64,000 nt of DNA, taken from positions 682,001 to 746,000 of the forward strand of contig NZ_SGXE01000001.1 in assembly GCF_004216895.1 (NCBI RefSeq). The letters are read 5' to 3'. The DNA comes from Aquimarina brevivitae. Its GTDB lineage: Bacteria; Bacteroidota; Bacteroidia; Flavobacteriales; Flavobacteriaceae. This document shows positions 9,696 to 18,546 of the stretch, one piece after another. The position numbers were made by a program, and so were the translations under genes. The notes under the pieces were generated by a model, which saw only the letters and a program-made list of their open reading frames with translations, was not told the origin of the DNA and searched no databases. The first letter of the stretch is position 1; every line of letters starts with the position of its first letter.

Positions 9696-10967
9696 ATGGA
9701 AACATATGCTACTGCTTTAAGTTATGCCATACCTGGTTTTATTGTGCTGATTTTAATTGAATATGGGATTAGTAGGTGGAAGGGGGTATCAGTCAATGAA
9801 GGTTTGGATACCATATCAAGTATAAGCTCAGGGATTACTAATACCCTAAAGACATTGGTGGGTTTATCCGTAGTTATACTTAGTTATGAGTGGATGGTAG
9901 ATCATTTAGCATTATTAGAAATTAAATCTACACCAATGGTATATCTATTGACATTTATTGGATTGGATTTTGCAGGCTATTGGTCACATCGATTTAATCA
10001 TACGGTTAATCTTTTTTGGAACAGGCATATTATTCACCATAGCAGTGAAGAATTTAACTTAGCCTGTGCGTTACGACAAAACATTTCTGCCATTGTAGCC
10101 ATTTATTTCTTTTTATATATCCCATTAGCACTTCTAGGAATTCCAGCAGAAGTTGTTGCTCTAGTAGCTCCTATTCATTTTTTTGCTCAGTTTTGGTACC
10201 ATACGCGCTTGATTGATAAAATGGGATTTTTGGAATATGTCATAGTTACGCCCTCTCATCATAGAGTTCATCATGCTATTAACGATATCTATTTAGATAA
10301 AAATTATGCCGAAATTTTCATTGTTTGGGATAAGCTTTTTGGATCTTTTCAAAAAGAGCTTGATGAAGTACCTGCGGTGTATGGCGTAAAAAAACCAGTA
10401 AATACTTGGAATCCCTTTTTAATCAATTTTATGCATTTGTGGGGAATACTTAAGGATGCCTGGCGAACAAAAAGCCTTAAGGATAAATTGAAGATTTGGT
10501 TTATGCCTACAGGTTGGAGACCAGATGATGTTGCAGTCCTATATCCGATTCAATTAATTGAAGATCCATATGCTAGGGTAAAGTATACAGGTAATCGTTC
10601 TTATCTACTTAAAATATGGAGCTGGTTTCAATTAGTGATTACCATATTGCTAATGTATCATCTATTGATTAGTATAGCTGATCTTGGTTTTATTGATGTA
10701 GTAAACTACACACTCTTCTTGGCTATTTCAATTTTTGCCTATACTTCTTTAATGGATGGACATATTTTTTCATTGTATGCGGAGTTTATTAAATTGAGTT
10801 TTGGGCTTTATGTTGTTATTGATGCAGGGTGGTTTGGACTGGAAGAATTCTTTGGGTTTGCAAACACCGTAATGATCATTTACTTGCTTTCATCATTTAT
10901 AATAACAGTTTACTTTCAGTGGGTAGCACCAAGAATGTTACTTAATGCTAAAAAAGTAGGTGCATAA
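9696..10967 (+). CDS. Sterol desaturase / fatty acid hydroxylase superfamily membrane protein
   Basis: A 423-residue integral membrane di-iron oxygenase. The His-box pattern of the fatty acid hydroxylase superfamily is complete: HRFNH, then RHIIHHSS, then an FWYH segment, and SHHRVHH near residue 190. Hydrophobic helices flank these boxes. The C-terminal third (about 290-423) adds four more probable helices not needed for the core domain, making the protein longer than minimal members. The substrate (lipid, carotenoid or sterol-like) cannot be told from sequence. It appears monocistronic: own promoter upstream and a strong hairpin terminator beginning right at the stop codon. The TAC/ATG context gives no reason to doubt the start. 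Confidence 0.88.
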   Translation: METYATALSYAIPGFIVLILIEYGISRWKGVSVNEGLDTISSISSGITNTLKTLVGLSVVILSYEWMVDHLALLEIKSTPMVYLLTFIGLDFAGYWSHRFNHTVNLFWNRHIIHHSSEEFNLACALRQNISAIVAIYFFLYIPLALLGIPAEVVALVAPIHFFAQFWYHTRLIDKMGFLEYVIVTPSHHRVHHAINDIYLDKNYAEIFIVWDKLFGSFQKELDEVPAVYGVKKPVNTWNPFLINFMHLWGILKDAWRTKSLKDKLKIWFMPTGWRPDDVAVLYPIQLIEDPYARVKYTGNRSYLLKIWSWFQLVITILLMYHLLISIADLGFIDVVNYTLFLAISIFAYTSLMDGHIFSLYAEFIKLSFGLYVVIDAGWFGLEEFFGFANTVMIIYLLSSFIITVYFQWVAPRMLLNAKKVGA

Positions 10968-11003
10968 AAAAACTCCTTTTCAATCTAATGAAAAGGAGTT
11001 TTT
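10968..11003. terminator. Bidirectional terminator between converging genes
   Basis: Stem AAAAACTCCTTTTCA paired with TGAAAAGGAGTTTTT around loop ATCTAA: a 15-bp perfect stem with A/T tracts on both sides, serving the hydroxylase-like gene and the converging lipoprotein gene. Confidence 0.82.
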
Positions 11004-11022
11004 ATGTCTTTAAATGGTTGAT

Positions 11023-12597
11023 CTATTCAATCAAACCAGCTGAATATGTAGTATTGTAGGCTGATACATCTACTAAATTCCCTGAAGCTTCAAAGTTAGA
11101 GCCGTATGTAGCGTCAATAGCTTTAAGCATTTCATTGGCGATTAACGCATACCCTCTTGATGTTGGATGCACACCATCTAAGGAAAATGCACCACCAGTA
11201 ACGAGGTTTGATGTTAATACCAAGTTATTTGTTGCGATACCTGTTGCTGCTAACTGATCTAATAAAGCGTTGGCATCTAATAGCGCAAAACCATTTGCTG
11301 TTGCGGCTGCTTCTATTACGCCATTATAGGCGATAGTTGCAGTTTCAATATCACTTTGCTCTTCAGGTGTTAATACCCATCTGTCTGCAAGGGGTATTGC
11401 TACACCATTTATGGTTCGTGGATCCCCTTCGACTGCTTCCGTACCAATAAAACTCGAAGCTGGTAATACTAATAAGTCTTCAGCAGTAGCTTGTCTCATA
11501 TTAGTTAATGCCGGATTGATGGCAGTAAGGTCAGTTAAATCTTCATCAAGAATCACTACTGCGTTTCCTGCTCCTGCACTAAAGCTAATGGTTCTTCTTG
11601 CAATTTCTGCATCAGCTTCCTCTTGTGTAAGCGCCCCTTGCCCTACTAAAAAAGCAAAAGCCTGTACAATTCCACCATTATATGCAGCGTATGCACCATT
11701 AACAGCATCTGCTGTTGCTTGATCTAATGGTACTGGGTTGTGAGGAACCGTGGTAAAATGCGGTATAGCCGTTACATTTGGAATATTCGCTAAAATACCC
11801 TGTAAGCCGTCTATGTTAGCTGTTAACGACCCTATGATTGTTTGGTAAGTAGCTTCAAAACCTACACCAGCAGGTCCATCAATTGGTGTTATTGGGTTAG
11901 TACCATCACCACCAGATAGTGCATATCCTAATACATCATTGTTACCAATCCATAGTGAAATAAAGGATGGTTGCTGTGCAATAGCATCTGCTACAACGCT
12001 TGTACTAGCGCTACTAGCCATCCTTACGAAATAAGGATTAGCTGTTGCTGGACTTGCAAAAATACCATTTAAATCTCCATATCCAGGAGCTAGTAAATGA
12101 AAGCTTTTTGCACCTGGTACACCTAAGTTATTAAAGGGTCCTGTAGGATTATTCAATACGATATCCGTTGTTGAAACTGCAGCGGGATTTAATAGAGGTA
12201 GTGGAACAGGTCTAGGACTAGGACCACTTAGATCCAAAGCTAATCTTGCGCCAAAACCAGGTAGTTGATTTCCTCCGGCTAACAAACCACCAACGTTATC
12301 ATTCATTAGGGGTTGTGTAAAACTACCTCCATTTCCTAAAGCAGCAAATTGCTGAGCCAATATTGCAGGCGTAGAATTTTCTTGAGAAATTTTATAAAGA
12401 GCGCCGTCAGCAAAACCAGCTGTTAACGAGTTTCCTAATGATACATAGGTGGAAAAATCAGCGCTTCCTTGCGTGAAAACTTCAAGCTCTACAGGCTCTT
12501 GTTGTCCTCTAGATCTTAAGTCTTCCAAAGTATCGTTCTCACAGGAAATAAATCCTATGGCAAGAAGAGACAATGTTATGTATTTAAGTTTTTTCAT
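11023..12597 (-). CDS. SGNH/GDSL-family hydrolase lipoprotein
   Basis: A 524-residue predicted lipoprotein with lipobox ending at C19 (AIGFISC), so probably outer-membrane anchored. SGNH hydrolase blocks are visible: block I reads GNSLTAGF (Ser57 is the nucleophile; the usual Asp of GDSL is Asn), block III is WIGNNDVL, and block V DGVHPTSRGYALIANEM supplies the catalytic Asp and His. A long Ala/Asn-rich insert between blocks III and V makes it larger than simple esterases. The gene starts 20 nt after a TonB-dependent receptor stop, so the two are co-transcribed. An ester- or acyl-removing activity on the receptor's ligand is a reasonable inference; the ligand is unknown. Confidence 0.88.
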   Translation of the reverse strand: MKKLKYITLSLLAIGFISCENDTLEDLRSRGQQEPVELEVFTQGSADFSTYVSLGNSLTAGFADGALYKISQENSTPAILAQQFAALGNGGSFTQPLMNDNVGGLLAGGNQLPGFGARLALDLSGPSPRPVPLPLLNPAAVSTTDIVLNNPTGPFNNLGVPGAKSFHLLAPGYGDLNGIFASPATANPYFVRMASSASTSVVADAIAQQPSFISLWIGNNDVLGYALSGGDGTNPITPIDGPAGVGFEATYQTIIGSLTANIDGLQGILANIPNVTAIPHFTTVPHNPVPLDQATADAVNGAYAAYNGGIVQAFAFLVGQGALTQEEADAEIARRTISFSAGAGNAVVILDEDLTDLTAINPALTNMRQATAEDLLVLPASSFIGTEAVEGDPRTINGVAIPLADRWVLTPEEQSDIETATIAYNGVIEAAATANGFALLDANALLDQLAATGIATNNLVLTSNLVTGGAFSLDGVHPTSRGYALIANEMLKAIDATYGSNFEASGNLVDVSAYNTTYSAGLIE

Positions 12598-12617
12598 GAT
12601 AATTTTTAATTTCTATT

Positions 12618-15398
12618 TTACAAGTTGTTAATTGTCCACGATAAAAAGTACTGAGAACCAATAAATCCAGTTCCAAACGCAGTAAAGTATTCATCTTGTA
12701 GTAAGTTGGTCGCACCTAACTTAAATGTAGACTTCAAACTAGGAATAGTATAGTTAAGCTGTGCATCAACTACGTGATAAGCAGGAACTTCACCATCTCC
12801 AAAAGAGGCTTCCCAGAAGAAGTTATCACTCCATCTCCAAGAAGTGTTAAATCCAAAGTTTTTAAATAAATCAGTTTTACCGAACGAAACTTTTACCTTA
12901 TGTTCTGGTGTGTTAAACTGAGTTCTAAAATCTGGATTTTGAGTTACATCAAAGTCTAATCTTGCCCAAGTATAGTTAGCATCAAGATCAAAACCATTTA
13001 ATATTTTGGTAGACAAAGAAATAGCTGCACCATACGAGTTAATATCTAAGTCTGAATTGGTATAGGTTTGATACGCTTGGAAATCACCGTTAGCAAGTGC
13101 ACCAAAAGCCTGTGGATCTGAATCAACCTGACCATTTCCATCAGCATCAACACTACCATATAGAGGAGCTATAACCGTTTCGTTAGCTAAAAAGTCTTGA
13201 TACTTATTGTAATATGCAGAAGCATCAATGATAACTTTGTTTACTTTACCACGATATCCAACCTCTACGGAAGTTACCTGTTCTGGTTGTGCTAAAGAAG
13301 AGTTTCCTACTTCTAGGTCATTTGGATTACCTGACTCAGCAAATGCTTGAACAGAACTTGCTAAATAAGAATTGAAATAAGCAGCTTCACCAGTTTGCGT
13401 TATCTGAGATGGTTGCCCTTGGCTTTGCCCATCATTACTCACAGGATATGTTCTGGAATAACGACCGGGGTTGTCAAAAGCACTACCTACTAATACCGCT
13501 CTACCAACATCTAAACCAATGTAAAGATCTTGAGTGGTTGGATTTCTAAATCCTGTTTGGAAAGAGGCTCTAAAGTTATGGTTATCATTTAAGGTAAAAC
13601 CTGCAGATAGTCTTGGAGAGAAAAATCCATCAAACAACTCAGACTTGTCATATCGAATTGATCCTGTAAGTTTTAATTCTAAACTACTGCTTAACTCTAA
13701 TTGCTTTTGAGCTTGTGTATACACCCCAAACTCTGAATAGTCGATAGGGCCATCCGTATCTGTATAAATGGTACCGAAAGAATTAAGCTCATATCGCCTT
13801 GCAGAACCACCTACTTGTATTTCTACAGCATCCCAAAGATGACTAAAGTTATAATTAGCATCTGCGTGATAAATTTTAGAATTATCAGCAAATCGAGATC
13901 CAGTTGAAAGGTCTGGGTTACTTGTTATTCTATTAAAAGCCTCTTCAAATTCTGGCGTACCTGGTAGGTAACGACCAGTGTCTGCTGCAGCTCTTGCAGC
14001 ATCGTGTTTTTGCTGAGTTGTCAGGCCTTGTGGGTTACCCGTCAATTCTATAGTAGCATAGGTTGCGATATAATCTCCAAACCACTCTTGGTCACTTTTC
14101 CAATCGCGGTTAATGTTGATTCCAGTGAAAACCATATCGTAAGAATCTCCTGACTTATCTTCAGTAACATAACCTCTTACAAAAAAGTTGTTGTTCTTAA
14201 TTTCTAATTTATGTTGCTGTAAAAAGAAGTTTTTAATATTGTAACGGTTTGCACCTTGATAAATGGTGTTACCAGTACCTACTTTTCCAACGTATTGAAT
14301 TTCGAAATCTGTAGCCCACGGACGGAAGTATAATCCCCAATCTGCTTTAACACTTTCGGCGTTGTAGTTGGTCAAATTTACTTCATCATATCCTGTTCTA
14401 CTAACCTCTACATCTGGTATAATCGCTAAACCAGAAGCATCTCTTATGTTGGTAGAAACTTCATCTCCGTAAACATTAATACCATCATAATCGGTGGCAG
14501 CTCTAGTCAACCCTCTATTAAATTTATCTTCTCGGTTTGTTGCAAACCAATCAGTACCTTTTAAATACCCGAAATTAACTTTGGCTGCAAACTTATCACT
14601 GAATTTATGGGCTATACGAATACCAAAATCCTTATATTCATTATCACCAGCAGCTTCTTGAGAGGTTACTCCTCCTTTAATATAAGCACTTATACCTTGG
14701 TGGTCAAAAGGAGTCTTACTTCGCATAAATAAAATTCCGTTAAAAGCATTTGCTCCATATAGAGCTGATGCAGCTCCTGGAAGAATTTCTACACTTTGAA
14801 CATCCGTTTCAACCATTCCTAAAAGGTTACCTAAAGGGAAGTTCAGTGCAGGAGCAGAGTTGTCCATACCATCAACAAGCTGCATAAACCTTGTGTTAGC
14901 AAAGCTGGCAAAACCTCTCGTGTTTATGGACTTAAACGTTAAACTGTTCGTATTAATATCAACTCCTTTTAAATTTTCCAAACCACCATAAAAATCTGCA
15001 GATGGTGTATTTTTTACTTGTTTTATCCCGAATCGCTCCACTGTAACTGGTGATTCAAAGATTCTTTCTGGTGTTCGAGAAGCCGATACGACAACTTCAT
15101 CCAGTTCCGTACCTTCCTTAAGAACAACATTTACTTCTTGTCCACTAGAAGTGATTTCTACCGTTTGTGAATCGAAACCAACAACACTTATATTAATAGT
15201 AAATGGTGGCTTAATATCGGTAGTTAGTGTAAAAAGCCCATCAAAATCTGTTACTGTTCCGACGGCTTGACCTTGAACCGCAATGTTTACTCCAGGAATA
15301 GGAACATTACTTTGGTCTGTTACTTTACCGGTAACGGTTGTTTGCGCAGTAGCGATAGTTGACGCAAGAAGAACTATCACCAACAAAATTTTTTTCAT
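12618..15398 (-). CDS. TonB-dependent receptor, paralogue 1
   Basis: A 926-residue outer-membrane active transporter with a cleavable signal peptide (ends near ATAQ, 1-19). A carboxypeptidase-regulatory-like domain covers about 20-105, followed by a TonB-box-like segment (DEVVVSASR) and a plug domain to about 240 (RGFASFANTRFMQLVDGMD; ALYGANAFNG). The rest is a 22-strand-type barrel. It does not look like SusC, and no SusD gene is adjacent. It lies about 160 nt from the next receptor gene with a terminator in between, and is followed by the SGNH lipoprotein. The last residues are INNL, not the Phe/Trp usual for barrels, as in both paralogues. A TATATTGG element upstream is a one-mismatch promoter match. 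The ligand is unknown. Confidence 0.92.
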   Translation of the reverse strand: MKKILLVIVLLASTIATAQTTVTGKVTDQSNVPIPGVNIAVQGQAVGTVTDFDGLFTLTTDIKPPFTINISVVGFDSQTVEITSSGQEVNVVLKEGTELDEVVVSASRTPERIFESPVTVERFGIKQVKNTPSADFYGGLENLKGVDINTNSLTFKSINTRGFASFANTRFMQLVDGMDNSAPALNFPLGNLLGMVETDVQSVEILPGAASALYGANAFNGILFMRSKTPFDHQGISAYIKGGVTSQEAAGDNEYKDFGIRIAHKFSDKFAAKVNFGYLKGTDWFATNREDKFNRGLTRAATDYDGINVYGDEVSTNIRDASGLAIIPDVEVSRTGYDEVNLTNYNAESVKADWGLYFRPWATDFEIQYVGKVGTGNTIYQGANRYNIKNFFLQQHKLEIKNNNFFVRGYVTEDKSGDSYDMVFTGININRDWKSDQEWFGDYIATYATIELTGNPQGLTTQQKHDAARAAADTGRYLPGTPEFEEAFNRITSNPDLSTGSRFADNSKIYHADANYNFSHLWDAVEIQVGGSARRYELNSFGTIYTDTDGPIDYSEFGVYTQAQKQLELSSSLELKLTGSIRYDKSELFDGFFSPRLSAGFTLNDNHNFRASFQTGFRNPTTQDLYIGLDVGRAVLVGSAFDNPGRYSRTYPVSNDGQSQGQPSQITQTGEAAYFNSYLASSVQAFAESGNPNDLEVGNSSLAQPEQVTSVEVGYRGKVNKVIIDASAYYNKYQDFLANETVIAPLYGSVDADGNGQVDSDPQAFGALANGDFQAYQTYTNSDLDINSYGAAISLSTKILNGFDLDANYTWARLDFDVTQNPDFRTQFNTPEHKVKVSFGKTDLFKNFGFNTSWRWSDNFFWEASFGDGEVPAYHVVDAQLNYTIPSLKSTFKLGATNLLQDEYFTAFGTGFIGSQYFLSWTINNL

Positions 15399-15510
15399 AC
15401 CCCTTATATTTTTAAAGTTACGACACCAATATACGGTTTTTTATTAATTCCTTAACACAAAAGTTAAAAATTGACCACTTTGAACAATATTTAGTTAAAA
15501 AAATAGCTAA

Positions 15511-15544
15511 AAAAAGCCCACTTACCTTTATAAGTGGGCTTTTT
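15511..15544 (-). terminator. Terminator after TonB-dependent receptor 2
   Basis: Stem AAAAAGCCCACTTA / TAAGTGGGCTTTTT, 14 bp, loop CCTTTA. Symmetrical A/T tails; it ends the receptor 2 transcript before receptor 1. Confidence 0.82.
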
Positions 15545-15560
15545 TGATGGTTGTTTGGGG

Positions 15561-18284
15561 TTATAAATTGTTTAGTGATAAGCCAATATAATACTGTGAT
15601 CCGATAAATCCAGTTCCTATGCCTGCATAGTATTCGTTACCTCCAATATTTGTTGCTCCCATTTTAAGTGCTGCTTTTAATTTAGGAATTCTATAATTAA
15701 GCTGCGCATCAATAACGGTAAAAGATGGAACTTCTGTCGATCCAAAAGCATCATTCCACTGAAAACTGTCACTCCACTTAAGACTAGTATTAAAACCAAA
15801 ATTTTTGAAAAGGTTTCGGTTACCAAATAATACTTTTACTCTATGTTCTGGACTATTAAATTCTGATTGGAAATTACTTTGATTCTGATTGTCCAAATCT
15901 TCTTTAGCATAAGTATAGTTAACACCTAGATCATAATCTCTTAAAATACTACTTTCCACTCCTACAGTAGCACCGTACGAATTTACATCTACAGCGGTAT
16001 TTGTGGCGATATTATACACTTTAAAATCACCATTAGCTATTGCTTGTACAGCAGTTAGTGAACCTACGGAGCCATATAGCGGAACTATTACAACCTCACT
16101 CGTAATAAAATCTTGGTACATATTATAATACCCACCAACTTCAATTGAAAAATCATCAAATTTTCCACGGTATCCTAGTTCTATACTTGATACTTGTTCT
16201 GGCTTAACTAATTCCGGTGAAGCTTGCTCTAGACGTGTAGGGTCTGCTGAAGATGAAAATGCCAGTGCCGAAGCTAAGGTATAAGAATTTTCAAAAGCGT
16301 CTCTACCTGTAATGGTAACGGAATTTTGACCAGTAAGTACTGTTCCTTGCGTACTTAAATCAAAATCTCTACGTTCTCTATCCAGGTTTTCAGGAGCTGA
16401 ACCAATAGCTATGGCTCCGACAAGATCTAGTCCCATATAGAGGTTTTGCGTAGTTGGGTTTCTAAAACCTGTCTGGTATGAAGCTCTAATGTTATGATTT
16501 CTTTTTTCACCTAAAGTATATCCAACAGCTGCTCTAGGCGAATAATTTCCATCAAATAGTTGAGACTTGTCATAGCGCACAGATCCTGTGAATTTTAATC
16601 GTTCATCTAAGAATTTCTTCTGTATTTGTGCATATACACCAATTTCGGAATATTTTATAGGTCCATCTGCATCAGTAAAGATGGAACCGTCAGATCTTAA
16701 GTTATATTCTCTAAAAGATCCTCCGACTTGTATATCTGCAAACTCGTTGACAAGATGGCTAAAATTATAATTAGCATCTACATGTCTTAACTGGCTCTCA
16801 TCCTTAAATTTAGCACCAGTGGTAAAATCAGGATCATTGATTACACTTTCAAAAACTTCTTGAAATTCAGGTGTTCCAGGAATTAGTCGCCCTGTATCTG
16901 CTTGAGCTCTAGCTGCTTGATGTGCTTGTTCTGAAGTCGCGCCTCCACCAATAGCTGCAGCATAAGTACCAAAATATTCAGCATACCAGGTTTCATTATC
17001 TTTCCATCTATTGTTGATGTTTGTTGCTGCAACTCGGGTGTCGTAAGTATCCCCTGCATCTGAATCGGTAATATACCCTCGAATAAAGAAATTATTATTT
17101 TTTATTTCTAATTTATGTTGTTGTAAAAAGAAGTTTGGGGAATAAAAACGATTGGCATTTTGAAAAATCGTCGTACCTCTACCTATACGACCATTGTATA
17201 TGATTTCAAAATCATCTTCAAACGGTCTATAGTGTATTGCACTACTAAATTTAACGCTTTCTGCTTCATAGTCCACAAGGTCTATTTCTTGGTAACCAGT
17301 TCTACTTACAAACCCTATACCTGGTAAATTTAAAGTTACTTCATCACCATATACATTAACACCGTTATAATTAGGGTCTGTAGCTCTATTTAACGATGGG
17401 TTATTAATATTGTTTTGGTTAACGGCAAACCAATCGGTACCTCTGAACATGGTAAAATTAGCTTTAACTGCTAATTTTTTTGAGAATGCTTTGGCTACTC
17501 TTATTCCAACGTCATAAAATGGGTTGGTACCTGCAGCATCTTGTGAGGTTACACCACCTCTTGAATATGCGCTTATACCTTCTGCATCAAATGGGTTTTT
17601 ACTGGTGTATGTTAATAAACCATTAAAAGCATTGGCTCCGTATAGTGCAGATGAAGCTCCTGGTAGTAATTCAACTCTTTGAATATCCAGTTCGGAAACA
17701 CTTACTAAATTTCCTAAAGAAAAGTTTAAGGAAGGTGAGCTGTTATCCATACCATCGACCAACTGAACAAATCGTGTGTTTGAAAATGATCCATATCCTC
17801 TGGTATTAACAGTTTTGTACGTTAAACTATTGCTTAAGACTTCTACACCTTTAATGTTTTCTAGTCCACTATAATAATCAATTGATGGCGTAAACTTTAT
17901 TTCTCGAGTTCCGTAATATTCAACACGTACTGGTGATTCGAATATTCTTTCTGGTTTTCTTGATGCTGATAAAATAACAACATCTAGATCGGTTCCTTCT
18001 TGAAGGGTAACTAAAATTTGTTTTTCACTTGAAGTAATAGTTTGGGTTACTGTTTCATATCCTACACTACTAAAATAAAGGGTTACGGGCAATACTTCAT
18101 CCATAGGCAAAACAAATTCTCCATCAAAATTGGTTACTGCACCCACGGCATAGCCTCTTAATTTTACATTGACTAATGGAATAGGATTACCAGCTTGGTC
18201 TACAACCTTTCCGGTTAAGGTCGTTACCTGAGCGGAAAGTATACCGCATAATAAGGTTAAGAAAAAAAATAATTTTCTTTTCAT
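15561..18284 (-). CDS. TonB-dependent receptor, paralogue 2
   Basis: A 907-residue paralogue of the two flanking receptors with the same order: signal peptide (to about LSAQ), carboxypeptidase-regulatory-like domain (about 20-105), plug with RKPERIFESPV, NTRGYGSFSNTRFVQLVDGMD and ALYGANAFNG, then a barrel ending LSLNNL. It differs most in the surface-loop regions (for example around 630-690), as expected for receptors that bind different ligands. It is bounded by hairpins on both sides, so it is probably a separate transcript. An upstream TACTTTCG is a one-mismatch -7 element. The substrate is unknown; there is no SusD-like partner, siderophore gene or vitamin gene next to it. Confidence 0.92.
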   Translation of the reverse strand: MKRKLFFFLTLLCGILSAQVTTLTGKVVDQAGNPIPLVNVKLRGYAVGAVTNFDGEFVLPMDEVLPVTLYFSSVGYETVTQTITSSEKQILVTLQEGTDLDVVILSASRKPERIFESPVRVEYYGTREIKFTPSIDYYSGLENIKGVEVLSNSLTYKTVNTRGYGSFSNTRFVQLVDGMDNSSPSLNFSLGNLVSVSELDIQRVELLPGASSALYGANAFNGLLTYTSKNPFDAEGISAYSRGGVTSQDAAGTNPFYDVGIRVAKAFSKKLAVKANFTMFRGTDWFAVNQNNINNPSLNRATDPNYNGVNVYGDEVTLNLPGIGFVSRTGYQEIDLVDYEAESVKFSSAIHYRPFEDDFEIIYNGRIGRGTTIFQNANRFYSPNFFLQQHKLEIKNNNFFIRGYITDSDAGDTYDTRVAATNINNRWKDNETWYAEYFGTYAAAIGGGATSEQAHQAARAQADTGRLIPGTPEFQEVFESVINDPDFTTGAKFKDESQLRHVDANYNFSHLVNEFADIQVGGSFREYNLRSDGSIFTDADGPIKYSEIGVYAQIQKKFLDERLKFTGSVRYDKSQLFDGNYSPRAAVGYTLGEKRNHNIRASYQTGFRNPTTQNLYMGLDLVGAIAIGSAPENLDRERRDFDLSTQGTVLTGQNSVTITGRDAFENSYTLASALAFSSSADPTRLEQASPELVKPEQVSSIELGYRGKFDDFSIEVGGYYNMYQDFITSEVVIVPLYGSVGSLTAVQAIANGDFKVYNIATNTAVDVNSYGATVGVESSILRDYDLGVNYTYAKEDLDNQNQSNFQSEFNSPEHRVKVLFGNRNLFKNFGFNTSLKWSDSFQWNDAFGSTEVPSFTVIDAQLNYRIPKLKAALKMGATNIGGNEYYAGIGTGFIGSQYYIGLSLNNL

Positions 18285-18497
18285 AATAAATTAAATGTTA
18301 GGTTTAAGTGTTTGGGGCACTTGTTGAGTTATTAAATAGATCCTTTTTATTTTTTTAAAGGAAGACGAAAGTAATAAAAATTGGATAAAATACACAAAAA
18401 ATAACCCTATTGTTTTGTAGGTAGGAAAAAACTTATTTTAAATAACAAAAAAAGATGGTTCTTATCTGATAATCCAAAAATATTGATGTACTGAAAT

Positions 18498-18528
18498 AAA
18501 AAAACCGGCTAAGTTAGCCGGTTTTTTT
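18498..18528 (-). terminator. Terminator after TonB-dependent receptor 3
   Basis: Stem AAAAAAACCGGCTA / TAGCCGGTTTTTTT around loop AGT, 14 bp, with a T run on the exit side. It lies just after the receptor 3 stop and upstream of receptor 2. Confidence 0.82.
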
Positions 18529-18546
18529 AAAGTATTTAAATTTATT